From assembly GCA_910587145.1 (NCBI GenBank), contig CAJUMH010000011.1:1-64000 (forward strand): a stretch of 64,000 nucleotides of DNA, in the 5' to 3' direction. This stretch comes from an uncultured Ruthenibacterium sp. (GTDB lineage Bacteria; Bacillota; Clostridia; Oscillospirales; Ruminococcaceae). The translations under genes and the position numbers were made by a program. Positions 57,028-64,000 of this stretch are shown one piece after another; position 1 is the first letter of the stretch; each line of letters starts with the position of its first letter. The notes beneath the pieces were generated by a model. That model saw only the letters and a list, made by a program, of their open reading frames with translations, ran no database searches and was not told the origin of the DNA.

Positions 57028-59418
57028 ATGGAACAAAAATACTTAACAGCCATTGAGCTGGATAAAATTTTTGCGCGCGCCGCCGAGGGCGTGGTATGCC
57101 CCGAGGCGCGCGCGCTTTTGCTGGAGCAGGCTCCCGGCGAAACGCCGGACGAGGTGCGCGCCATGCTGGAGTGCACCGATGCGGTGACGGGCCTTCTTGT
57201 AAAAAACGGCGCGCCGCGGTTTTCGGCGGTGGAGCAGGTGCGCGGCATTGTGCAGCGCGCCGAAAAGGGCGGTGTGCTCTCGATGGCCGAGCTGCTTACA
57301 GTAGCCGATACGCTGCGCAATTTTCGCGAGCTGAACCGGTGGTATTCCCTCACCGAGCACGATGCGCTGCCCGTAGACGATCTGATCTACGCCATGACGC
57401 CGCAGCCGACGCTGGAAAAGAACATTCGGGAATCGATCCTCTCCGAAAACGAGATGGCAGATACCGCCAGCGATACCCTGTACGATGTGCGCCGCAAGAT
57501 CCGCACGGCGGAAAATTCCATTCGCGATAAGCTCGATTCCATCACAAAATCGCAGTCGATGTCGAAATATCTGCAGGACGCCGTGGTATCGCTGCGCAAC
57601 GGGCGCTTTGTGGTGCCCGTGAAGGCCGAGTACCGCGGCGAGGTGGGCGGCGTGATCCACGATGTTTCCTCCAGCGGTTCAACGCTGTTTGTGGAGCCGA
57701 CGGCCGTGGTGGAGGCCAACGCCAGGATCATGCAGCTGCGCAGCATGGAGCAGGCCGAGATCGAGCGCATTTTGGCCGCGTTTTCGGCGCAGACGGCAGC
57801 GCTGGAGCCGATGTTCACATTTGGCTACGGCGCCATGCTCTCGCTGGATGTGCTGCTGGCCAAGGCCAGGCTGGCGCTGGAGCAGAAGGCGATGAAGCCG
57901 CAGGTGAACAACGCGCCGGCGTTTCGTCTGGTGTGCGCGCGCCACCCGCTCATTGATCCCGAAAGCGTGGTGCCTGTGGATATCGCGCTGGGCGATACAT
58001 ACGATACGATGGTGATCACCGGCCCGAACACGGGCGGCAAAACCGTCACGCTCAAAACCGCCGGGCTGCTGTGCGCGATGGCGCAGTACGGCTATCTCAT
58101 CCCCGCGCACGAGAGCAGCGCAGTGTGTGTGTTTGAAAAAATTCTGGTGGATATCGGCGACGAGCAGAGCATTGAGCAAAGCCTTTCAACGTTTTCCGGC
58201 CACATCCGCAACATCACGGGCATTCTGGAAAAGGCCGGGCCGCGCACGCTGGTGCTGATGGACGAGCTTGGCGCGGGCACCGACCCCGCCGAGGGCGCGG
58301 CGCTGGCGGTATCCATCATCGAGGCGCTGCGCGGCATGGGCGCGCGCATTATGGCCACCACGCACTACGGCGAAATGAAGCTGTTCGCGCTGGAGACCGA
58401 GGGCGTGCAAAACGCCTCGTGCGAATTTAATGTAGAGACACTGTGCCCCACCTACCGCCTTTCGGTGGGGGTGCCGGGCAAATCGAACGCGTTTCTCATC
58501 AGCCGCCGTCTGGGTCTGGACGCCGCCATCATCGAGAACGCGCAGCGGCATCTTTCCAGCGAGGATCAGCAGTTCGACCGCATTTTAAGCCAGCTGGAGG
58601 AATTGAAGTTAGAGCTGAAAACGCGCGAGGACGAAGCCGAGCGCCTGCGCAGCACGGCGTCGAACGCTCTGGCCGATGCCGAGGTGAAACGCGCCGAGCT
58701 TATCCGCCAGGGCGAGGCCGAGCTTGCTGCCGCGCGCGAGAAGGCGCACGATATGGTGCAGGACGTGCAGAATACAGCCTATGGCCTTTTGGACGAGCTG
58801 CGCCGGCTGGAAAAGGATAAGCAAACCAGCGCCGCTCAGCGCGCTGCACGCGCCCGCGAGGTGGCAAGAAAAGAAACCGAAAAGCTGTTTGGCAAAACGG
58901 ATGTGGCCGCCGCGCCGCGCCGCGTGGCCAAACCGCTGGAAAGCGTGGCACTGGGGCAGGAGGTGCTGATCGTTGAGCTGGATAAGCCCGGCGTGGTAAC
59001 GGCTCTGCCGGACCGCGACGGTATGGTGGAGGTGCGCGCGGGCATCCTCAAAACAAAGGTACCCCTCAGCGGCCTGTGCGCGGCGCAGCCGCAGCCGAAG
59101 ACGCCGCAGAAAAAATATCAGCCGCGCCGCGCGCCGTCCGGCGGCAGCGCGGCCGCCGACAGGCCTGCGCGCGCCGCCGGCATGGAGATCAACCTCATCG
59201 GCATGACGGTGGAGGAGGCGCTGCACGAGGCGGATAAATTTATCGACAACGCCGTCATGAGCGGCTTAACAACGGTGTACCTCATCCACGGCAAGGGCAC
59301 GGGCGCACTGCGCAAGGGCATCCACGAGCATCTGCGCCATCATAAAAGCGTGCGCAGCTATCGCCTTGGCGTATACGGCGAGGGCGAGGCCGGCGTGACG
59401 GTGGCGGAGCTGAAATAA
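57028..59418 (+). CDS. mutS2: MutS2 protein (ATPase and Smr domain)
   Basis: The 796-residue protein has the MutS2 layout: core and clamp (about 1-320), ATPase with Walker A ITGPNTGGKTVTLKTAG (about 330-346), Walker B LVLMDELGAGTDPAEG (about 406-421) and a His-containing TTHYGEMK. A coiled-coil clamp (about 515-640) and a linker with a KOW-like segment follow, then an Smr nuclease domain (about 720-796) with INLIGMTVEEAL and HGKGTGALRKGI. MutS2 suppresses recombination or rescues collided ribosomes. It starts 52 bases after recO. Confidence 0.96.
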   Translation: MEQKYLTAIELDKIFARAAEGVVCPEARALLLEQAPGETPDEVRAMLECTDAVTGLLVKNGAPRFSAVEQVRGIVQRAEKGGVLSMAELLTVADTLRNFRELNRWYSLTEHDALPVDDLIYAMTPQPTLEKNIRESILSENEMADTASDTLYDVRRKIRTAENSIRDKLDSITKSQSMSKYLQDAVVSLRNGRFVVPVKAEYRGEVGGVIHDVSSSGSTLFVEPTAVVEANARIMQLRSMEQAEIERILAAFSAQTAALEPMFTFGYGAMLSLDVLLAKARLALEQKAMKPQVNNAPAFRLVCARHPLIDPESVVPVDIALGDTYDTMVITGPNTGGKTVTLKTAGLLCAMAQYGYLIPAHESSAVCVFEKILVDIGDEQSIEQSLSTFSGHIRNITGILEKAGPRTLVLMDELGAGTDPAEGAALAVSIIEALRGMGARIMATTHYGEMKLFALETEGVQNASCEFNVETLCPTYRLSVGVPGKSNAFLISRRLGLDAAIIENAQRHLSSEDQQFDRILSQLEELKLELKTREDEAERLRSTASNALADAEVKRAELIRQGEAELAAAREKAHDMVQDVQNTAYGLLDELRRLEKDKQTSAAQRAARAREVARKETEKLFGKTDVAAAPRRVAKPLESVALGQEVLIVELDKPGVVTALPDRDGMVEVRAGILKTKVPLSGLCAAQPQPKTPQKKYQPRRAPSGGSAAADRPARAAGMEINLIGMTVEEALHEADKFIDNAVMSGLTTVYLIHGKGTGALRKGIHEHLRHHKSVRSYRLGVYGEGEAGVTVAELK

Positions 59419-59500
59419 CGGGAAGCGAAAGAAAAGGCGCCGCAGGCACGCGCCGGCCGGATCGGTGCGGAAGGATACGGAAAGGGATTTTTACATAGAA

Positions 59501-59638
59501 ATGGACACTGCGAGGCCGGAAACCGGGCGCCTCCCTCTGCGCCCGTGGCGCGAGGACAACGCCGAGGCGCTGGATCAATATGCAGGGGATCCGGCCGCGG
59601 CCTGCTGCTCATGTCCGTGCATACTCGCGAGGGCTTAG
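59501..59638 (+). pseudogene. Truncated GNAT acetyltransferase remnant
   Basis: A 45-residue frame reads MDTARPETGRLPLRPWREDN then AEALDQYAGDP. ETxRLxLRPWREDxAEALxxYAxDP is the N-terminal signature of RimJ/RimL-type GNAT acetyltransferases, which are about 170-190 residues. After GDP the frame turns into unrelated Cys-rich sequence and stops, and no downstream GNAT motifs (acetyl-CoA loop) appear in any frame before typA. I infer a deletion that removed most of the gene. The surrounding gap (59419-59850) holds no other gene. Confidence 0.7.
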
Positions 59639-59710
59639 CGCCCCAAAGGAGCTTTTGCCGGCGCCCGATCGCGCGCTGCCCCGCCCGAGCTGCACAATCC
59701 GCCAAATTTC

Positions 59711-59739
59711 TTGACAATCTTTTGTACATATTATAAAAT
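59711..59739 (+). promoter_or_regulatory. Promoter of typA
   Basis: TTGACA (59711-59716), 17-bp spacer, TAAAAT (59734-59739), in an AT-rich patch. The leader is about 105 bases and contains a GC-rich CCGGCCGG-type palindrome (about 59780-59805). Confidence 0.8.
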
Positions 59740-59850
59740 AGGTGTTTGGAAAAATCAATTTGGATCCAACCGGGAAGCTCCGGCCCAACGGCCGGTTTGC
59801 CGGCGGCAGCAGGGCTTCCCTCAATGCAAAAAAGAGGAATGGGATATTGT

Positions 59851-61683
59851 ATGGAACAGAAGGGTATTCGAAACATTGCCATCATCGCGCATGTAGACCA
59901 CGGCAAGACGACGCTGGTGGATCAGATGCTCAAGCAGAGCGGCGCGTTCCGCGAAAACCAGCAGGTGGCCGAGCGCGTAATGGACTCCGGGGATATCGAG
60001 CGCGAGCGCGGCATCACGATCCTTGCGAAAAACGCGTGCACGTTTTTTGACGGCGTGAAGATCAACATCGTCGATACGCCGGGCCACGCCGATTTTGGCG
60101 GCGAGGTGGAGCGCGTATTAAAAATGGTAAACGGCGTGCTGCTGCTGGTGGACGCGGCCGAGGGCTGCATGCCGCAGACGCGCTTTGTGCTGCAAAAGGC
60201 GCTGCAGCAGAACCTTTCGCTCGTCATCGCGGTAAATAAGATCGATCGGCCCGACGCGCGCATCAAAGAGGTGATCGACGAGATCTTGCTGCTGCTGATG
60301 GATCTGGGCGCAACGGACGAGCAGCTGGACAGCCCGATGGTGTTCTGCTCGGGCCGCGCCGGCACGGCCAGCTACAGCCCGGACGAGCCGGGCAAGGATC
60401 TGCAGCCCCTGTTTAAAACCATCCTCGATTATGTAAAGCCTCCGGTGGGCGAGCCCGCGGCGCCGCTGTCGATGCTGTGCTCTTCCATCGATTACAACGA
60501 TTTTGTCGGCCGCATCGGCATTGGCCGTGTGGAAAACGGCCGCATTCAGGTAGGGCAGGAGGTTGCCCTGTGCGATTGGCACAACCGCGACCTTGCCAAA
60601 AAGGGCCGCATTACGGCGCTGTACAGCTTCGAGGCCAACGGCCGCACGCCCATTGATTCGGCCGAGGCGGGCGACATTGTCGCGTTCAGCGGCCTGACGG
60701 ATATCAGCATCGGCAATACGCTGTGCGACCCCGCAATGGTGGAGCCGCTGCCGTTTGTAAAGATCAACGACCCCACGGTGGAAATGACGTTTTCGGTGAA
60801 CGACAGCCCGTTTGCGGGGCGCGAGGGCAAATTTGTCACCAGCCGCCAGATCCGCGACCGCCTGCAGCGTGAGCTTTTGAAGGACGTGGCTTTGCAGGTG
60901 GAGGATTCGGCCACCACCGAATCGTTCCGCGTGATGGGCCGCGGCGAGATGCATCTTTCCATTCTTATCGAGACGATGCGCCGCGAGGGCTACGAGCTGC
61001 AGGTGTCGCCGCCCAAGGTGCTGCTGCACGAGGAAAACGGCAAAAAGCTCGAACCGATGGAGCATGTGGTGATTGACGTGCCGCTGGAATATCAGGGCAG
61101 CGTGATGCAGAAGCTGGGCAGCCGCAAGGGCGAGTTGGTGCAGATGTCGCCGCTGGGCGCCACGCGGATGCGTGTGGAGTTCCGCATCCCCTCGCGCGGG
61201 CTGTTTGGCTACCGCGGCGAGTTTTTGACGGATACGCACGGTGAGGGCGTGCTGAATACCATTTTTGACGGCTACGACGAATGGCGCGGCGAACTGCCCG
61301 CACGCAGCTCCGGCAGCCTGATCAGCTATGAAACCGGCGTGGCCGTGGCCTACGGGCTGTTCAACGCGCAGCAGCGCGGCACGCTGATTACCGAGCCGGG
61401 CGAGAAGGTGTACGAGGGCATGGTGGTAGGCTACAGCCCGGCGGGCGAGGATATCACGGTGAACGTGTGCAAGACAAAGCACCTTTCCAACACGCGCGCC
61501 TCCGGCAGCGACGACGCGCTGCGTCTGGTGCCGGTATCAAAGTTCAGCCTGGAAGAAAGCCTTGAATTTTTAAAGCCGGACGAGCTTCTGGAGGTAACGC
61601 CGCAGAGCATTCGCATCCGCAAGCGCATTTTGAACCACGATCTGCGTATGAAGGCCGTGAAGGGCGGTAAAAACGTGGGATAA
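59851..61683 (+). CDS. typA: Translational GTPase TypA/BipA
   Basis: This 610-residue GTPase has G1 AHVDHGKTTL, switch RERGITI, G3 DTPGHADFGGE and G4 NKIDRPDAR, then EF-G-like domains II, III and V and the TypA-specific C-terminal domain with ILNHDLRMKAVKGG. It acts on ribosome assembly and stress adaptation. I chose the ATG at 59851, because conserved sequence begins there (MEQKGIRNIAIIAHVDHG); an in-frame ATG at 59839 abuts the purine-rich site. Confidence 0.97.
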   Translation: MEQKGIRNIAIIAHVDHGKTTLVDQMLKQSGAFRENQQVAERVMDSGDIERERGITILAKNACTFFDGVKINIVDTPGHADFGGEVERVLKMVNGVLLLVDAAEGCMPQTRFVLQKALQQNLSLVIAVNKIDRPDARIKEVIDEILLLLMDLGATDEQLDSPMVFCSGRAGTASYSPDEPGKDLQPLFKTILDYVKPPVGEPAAPLSMLCSSIDYNDFVGRIGIGRVENGRIQVGQEVALCDWHNRDLAKKGRITALYSFEANGRTPIDSAEAGDIVAFSGLTDISIGNTLCDPAMVEPLPFVKINDPTVEMTFSVNDSPFAGREGKFVTSRQIRDRLQRELLKDVALQVEDSATTESFRVMGRGEMHLSILIETMRREGYELQVSPPKVLLHEENGKKLEPMEHVVIDVPLEYQGSVMQKLGSRKGELVQMSPLGATRMRVEFRIPSRGLFGYRGEFLTDTHGEGVLNTIFDGYDEWRGELPARSSGSLISYETGVAVAYGLFNAQQRGTLITEPGEKVYEGMVVGYSPAGEDITVNVCKTKHLSNTRASGSDDALRLVPVSKFSLEESLEFLKPDELLEVTPQSIRIRKRILNHDLRMKAVKGGKNVG

Positions 61684-61840
61684 ACGGGGGGCGATCCTGT
61701 TTTCTTTCAAAGCCGCCCGCAAAGGGCGACGAGAAAACGGCAAAGCGTTTGTAAGGCCGGCGGGCTCAGAGAGCGTGTCTGCCAGCAGCTTCAGGGGCGG
61801 CGGACAGCATACGCGGGCCGGGCGGAAAAGGAGAAAGCAT

Positions 61841-62629
61841 GTGACGACACAGGAATTTTATGCCCGCCGCCGCAAGCGGCTGAACGAAAGGCTGCGGCGG
61901 CTGGAGGAGCAGGAAGCCGCCGCGCTGCGGCGCGAGCAACAGCACGACGAACGGATTGCGCGGGATCTTGCGGGCGTGCCGGGCCATTTTGCGCATGGGC
62001 TGAACTTCTATAAGCTGTTCTGGGTGTTTTTTCTGTGCTGCTTTTTGGGCGTTGTGATCGAGACGGTGTTCTGCTGGGCGGCAACGGGGCACATTTCCCA
62101 GCGTACGGGCCTTGTGTGGGGCCCGTTCAATCTGATCTATGGCGTGGGCGCGGTGCTTTTAACGGTGTGCCTGCATCCGTTTATCGGAAAAAGCGACCGC
62201 TGGATCTTTCTGGGCGGCGCAGTGATCGGCGGTATGTTCGAATACTTTTGCAGCTGGCTTCAGGAAACGCTCATCGGCACGGTAAGCTGGGATTACTCCG
62301 ATTACATGTTCAATCTGAACGGGCGCATCAACCTGCTGTATTGCCTGTTTTGGGGCGTATTGGCGCTGGTGTGGGTAAAGGAGCTCTTTCCCCGGCTGAA
62401 CGGCTTTATCGAGCGCAATGTCTCACGCGTATACGGTGTGATGCTCACATGGGTGCTGGTTGCTTTTATGCTGGCAAATTCGCTTGTCAGCGGCGCGGCG
62501 GTGCTGCGGCAAAGCCAGCGCCGGGAGGGCCTGCCCGCCGCGTACGCGTGGCAGCAGACGCTGGACGAGCACTTCCCGGATGAGCGGCTGGAAAGGATCT
62601 TTCCCAGTATGGCCGTTGTGGAACCGTAG
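61841..62629 (+). CDS. CmpB-like putative ABC-transporter-type membrane protein (PF06541-like)
   Basis: The 262-residue protein has a charged N-terminal helix (about 1-45, RRRKRLNERLRRLEEQEAAA), likely coiled coil, and then about five membrane segments. The block VIETVFCWAATG...RTGLVWGPFNLIYGVGA (about 72-105) and EYFCSWLQE (about 136-144) match the putative ABC transporter permease family common in Clostridia. Its function is unknown. I chose GTG at 61841, with AAGGAG 7 bases upstream. Confidence 0.8.
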   Translation: MTTQEFYARRRKRLNERLRRLEEQEAAALRREQQHDERIARDLAGVPGHFAHGLNFYKLFWVFFLCCFLGVVIETVFCWAATGHISQRTGLVWGPFNLIYGVGAVLLTVCLHPFIGKSDRWIFLGGAVIGGMFEYFCSWLQETLIGTVSWDYSDYMFNLNGRINLLYCLFWGVLALVWVKELFPRLNGFIERNVSRVYGVMLTWVLVAFMLANSLVSGAAVLRQSQRREGLPAAYAWQQTLDEHFPDERLERIFPSMAVVEP

Positions 62630-62656
62630 GCCGGGCGGAAGGCCGGTGCTTTTTTG
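62630..62656 (+). terminator. Possible terminator after the CmpB-like gene
   Basis: A short GC stem (GGCC...GGCC, 62630-62645) is followed after GTGC by TTTTTT (62650 onward). The stem is weak, but the position directly after the stop codon and the T run fit. Confidence 0.4.
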
Positions 62657-62667
62657 CCCGCGATGCA

Positions 62668-62696
62668 TTGCATTTTTCGGGGGAATATGGTATGAT
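62668..62696 (+). promoter_or_regulatory. Promoter of the phosphoribosyltransferase-like gene
   Basis: TTGCAT (62668-62673), 17-bp spacer, TATGAT (62691-62696). The leader to the ATG at 62763 is about 60 bases. Confidence 0.7.
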
Positions 62697-62762
62697 TAAA
62701 AAAAGCGTTCAACTTTTTGAGAAATCGAAAAGCGGGACGCTTTTGAAACTGGGAGGTCATTT

Positions 62763-63404
62763 ATGGAAAGCCGTACCGTCAAACTGTACAACAAGAACAC
62801 TACCGTCCCGCTGAAGGTCGTGCGTGGGCACTTTGCCACGAACCATTCGCACGTCAACTACTACATTGATATGACAACGCTGAAAACGCGCGTCTCCGAG
62901 GCAGAGGCCGTTGCGGCCACGCTCGCGGGGCAGTATGTTGCCAATTCCATTGTGGATACGATCGTCTGCCTGGACGGCACGCAGGTGATCGGCGCGTTCA
63001 TGGCGCAGGAGCTTACACGCGCCGGATACGGCTCCATCAACGCGCACGGCACCATTTATGTGGTAACGCCGGAATACGATTCCAGCAACCAGATGATGCT
63101 CTTCCGCGATAACCTGCGCCCGATGATCGAGAATAAGCACGTGATCGTTTTGATGGCCTCTGTCACTACAGGCATCACCATTCGCAAGAGCATGAACTGC
63201 ATCTCGTACTATGGCGGCATTCCGGTGGGCGCCTCGGCCATCTTCAGCGCAGTGGATGATGTGGAGGGCTATCCCGTACATGCCATCTTCCATACGGCCG
63301 ATCTGCCGGATTACCAAAGCTGCACGGTGCAGGAATGCCCCATGTGTGCGGCCGGCCAGCGCATTGATGCGCTTGTGAACAGCTATGGATATTCCAAGTT
63401 GTAA
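62763..63404 (+). CDS. Phosphoribosyltransferase-like protein
   Basis: This 213-residue protein resembles orotate-type phosphoribosyltransferases in fold order, with IVCLDGTQVIGAFMAQEL (about 68-85) and the PRPP-loop-like HVIVLMASVTTGITIRKS (about 124-141), where the usual acidic DD/ED pair is replaced by MAS. This suggests altered or lost PRPP binding. The C-terminus has CTVQECPMC (about 187-195). It is not a pyrE by context. AGGAGGT-like GGGAGG precedes the ATG. Function unknown. Confidence 0.75.
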   Translation: MESRTVKLYNKNTTVPLKVVRGHFATNHSHVNYYIDMTTLKTRVSEAEAVAATLAGQYVANSIVDTIVCLDGTQVIGAFMAQELTRAGYGSINAHGTIYVVTPEYDSSNQMMLFRDNLRPMIENKHVIVLMASVTTGITIRKSMNCISYYGGIPVGASAIFSAVDDVEGYPVHAIFHTADLPDYQSCTVQECPMCAAGQRIDALVNSYGYSKL

Positions 63405-63458
63405 TTTTTATCCGAATAATACAAGCTGTTTTGGAATGCTTTCGCCGCGTTCTTCCTC

Positions 63459-63487
63459 TTGCATTTCCGCCGGTGCTGTATTATAAT
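63459..63487 (+). promoter_or_regulatory. Promoter of the FMN riboswitch-ribU transcript
   Basis: TTGCAT (63459-63464), 17-bp spacer, TATAAT (63482-63487). Transcription would start about 8-10 bases before the riboswitch. Confidence 0.82.
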
Positions 63488-63501
63488 AAAAGGCAGAAAG
63501 T

Positions 63502-63758
63502 CTGTTTCAGGGCGGGGTGTAATTCCCCACCGGCGGTGATCCGGCCTGTGTGCGGCGCGTCTGCGCCCGCCGTGCCGGTAAGCCCGCGACCGGCGCATTT
63601 GCGCCGCCGATTTGGTGTAAATCCAAAGCCGACGGTAAACGGGCCGCAATCGGAATCGTTTCAGACGCGCTGCGCGCGGGGGCCCTGCCTTTGCCGCCGA
63701 TACAGCCCGTTTGCAGACATTCGGGCGGCGGCACGCAAAGTCCGGATGGAAGAAACGG
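63502..63758 (+). ncRNA. FMN riboswitch (RFN element) with a long variable arm
   Basis: Conserved RFN blocks appear in order: CAGGGCGGGGTGTAATTCC and CCACCGGCGGTGAT (63508-63540), AGCCCGCGA, GATTTGGTGTAAATCCAAAG, GCCGACGGT (about 63627-63636) and AAGTCCGGATGGAAGAAAC (63738-63756). P1 forms between CTGTTTC (63502-63508) and GAAACGG (63752-63758). About 100 extra bases separate GCCGACGGT from AGTCCGGATG; they contain an AAACGGGC/GCCCGTTT stem. It senses FMN and controls the terminator 20 bases downstream and thus ribU. Confidence 0.93.
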
Positions 63759-63779
63759 TGTCGCGCGCGATGCTTTTTC

Positions 63780-63810
63780 GCCCTTTTGCAGCAATGCAAA
63801 AGGGCTTTTT
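63780..63810 (+). terminator. Riboswitch-controlled intrinsic terminator
   Basis: GCCCTTTTGCA (63780-63790) pairs with TGCAAAAGGGC (63795-63805) around GCAA, followed by TTTTT (63806-63810). It lies between the riboswitch and ribU, as expected for FMN-dependent premature termination. Confidence 0.92.
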
Positions 63811-63887
63811 CAATGGAGCAGCGGCGGCAAAGTGCAAAAATCTGTTCCCCGGCAGACCTTCCAAAAACTGTTTTGGAGGAATTTCCC

Positions 63888-64000
63888 ATGAAAAACGTCT
63901 CGTCCAATGTCCGCCGTCTTACCACGCTGGCGCTGCTGGCGGCCGTCGCCGTTGTGCTGGTGGCGATCCTTCACTTTCCGCTGCTGCCCGCCGCGCCGTT
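63888..64000 (+). CDS. ribU: Riboflavin ECF transporter S component RibU (partial)
   Basis: The frame opens at 63888 after TTGGAGGA and runs off the window at 64000 (37 complete codons). MKNVSSNVRRLTTLALLAAV then LVAILHFPLLPAAP matches the RibU N-terminus, a first membrane helix ending in HFPxxPAAPF. The upstream FMN riboswitch confirms a riboflavin-related role. The rest of the gene is outside the window. Confidence 0.88.
   Translation, partial: MKNVSSNVRRLTTLALLAAVAVVLVAILHFPLLPAAP

Overview
The window looks like a chromosomal segment of a GC-rich, endospore-forming Clostridia (Firmicutes), most likely an Oscillospiraceae/Ruminococcaceae-type gut bacterium. The evidence is the housekeeping cluster yqfC-yqfD-phoH-ybeY-dgkA-era-yqzL-recO-mutS2, the ylbJ sporulation gene, typA, an FMN riboswitch in front of a ribU-type riboflavin transporter gene, consensus SigA promoters, and strong Shine-Dalgarno sites with occasional TTG/GTG starts. 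The species cannot be named from sequence alone.

Positions 1-30,400 form one large carbohydrate-utilisation region. It holds a LacI-family regulator (127-1194, minus) and a short rightward operon: PfkB sugar kinase, HpcH/HpaI aldolase and D-2-hydroxyacid dehydrogenase (1784-4677). A leftward operon (12881 to 4914) encodes two Gfo/Idh/MocA oxidoreductases, a class II aldolase, an FGGY kinase, an arabinose-isomerase-like protein and a class III aminotransferase. A long rightward operon (13196-28967) encodes an LplB/YtcP/LipO-type oligosaccharide importer, a DegT aminotransferase, a DapA/NanA-family lyase, an aldo/keto reductase, two sialidase-fold proteins, a sialate-O-acetylesterase-like protein, an unrecognised 693-residue protein and a DUF4091/GH123-like protein. 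A MOFRL glycerate kinase follows. An AT-rich 13-bp palindrome, TTATTACTAATAA, lies just downstream of consensus promoters of the regulator, the PfkB operon and the transporter operon, so I infer one regulon controlled by the LacI-type protein. No glycan-degrading enzyme here has a signal peptide and no transporter ATPase is encoded. The picture is import of an oligosaccharide followed by cytosolic trimming and breakdown of an amino- or acid-sugar that I cannot identify.

Positions 30,558-41,134 hold an M50 metalloprotease-like membrane protein, a GlpA-like flavoprotein operon (three genes), and an OmpR/BceS-type two-component system divergent from a heterodimeric ABC exporter. Positions 41,242-49,033 are a cell-surface glycan island: a three-domain glycosyltransferase, a GtrII-like membrane protein, a GtrB-like transferase and an EpsG-like polymerase. 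Its middle is much more AT-rich than the rest, which suggests horizontal acquisition. It ends in a 28-bp perfect inverted repeat.

Positions 49,095-64,000 are core genome: a small Cys-rich protein, ylbJ, the yqfC-to-mutS2 cluster, an acetyltransferase remnant, typA, a CmpB-like membrane protein, a phosphoribosyltransferase-like protein, and the FMN riboswitch with its terminator ahead of ribU, which the window edge cuts. Two genes were found by reading the sequence at small scale: yqzL (55 residues, overlapping recO) and the GNAT pseudogene.
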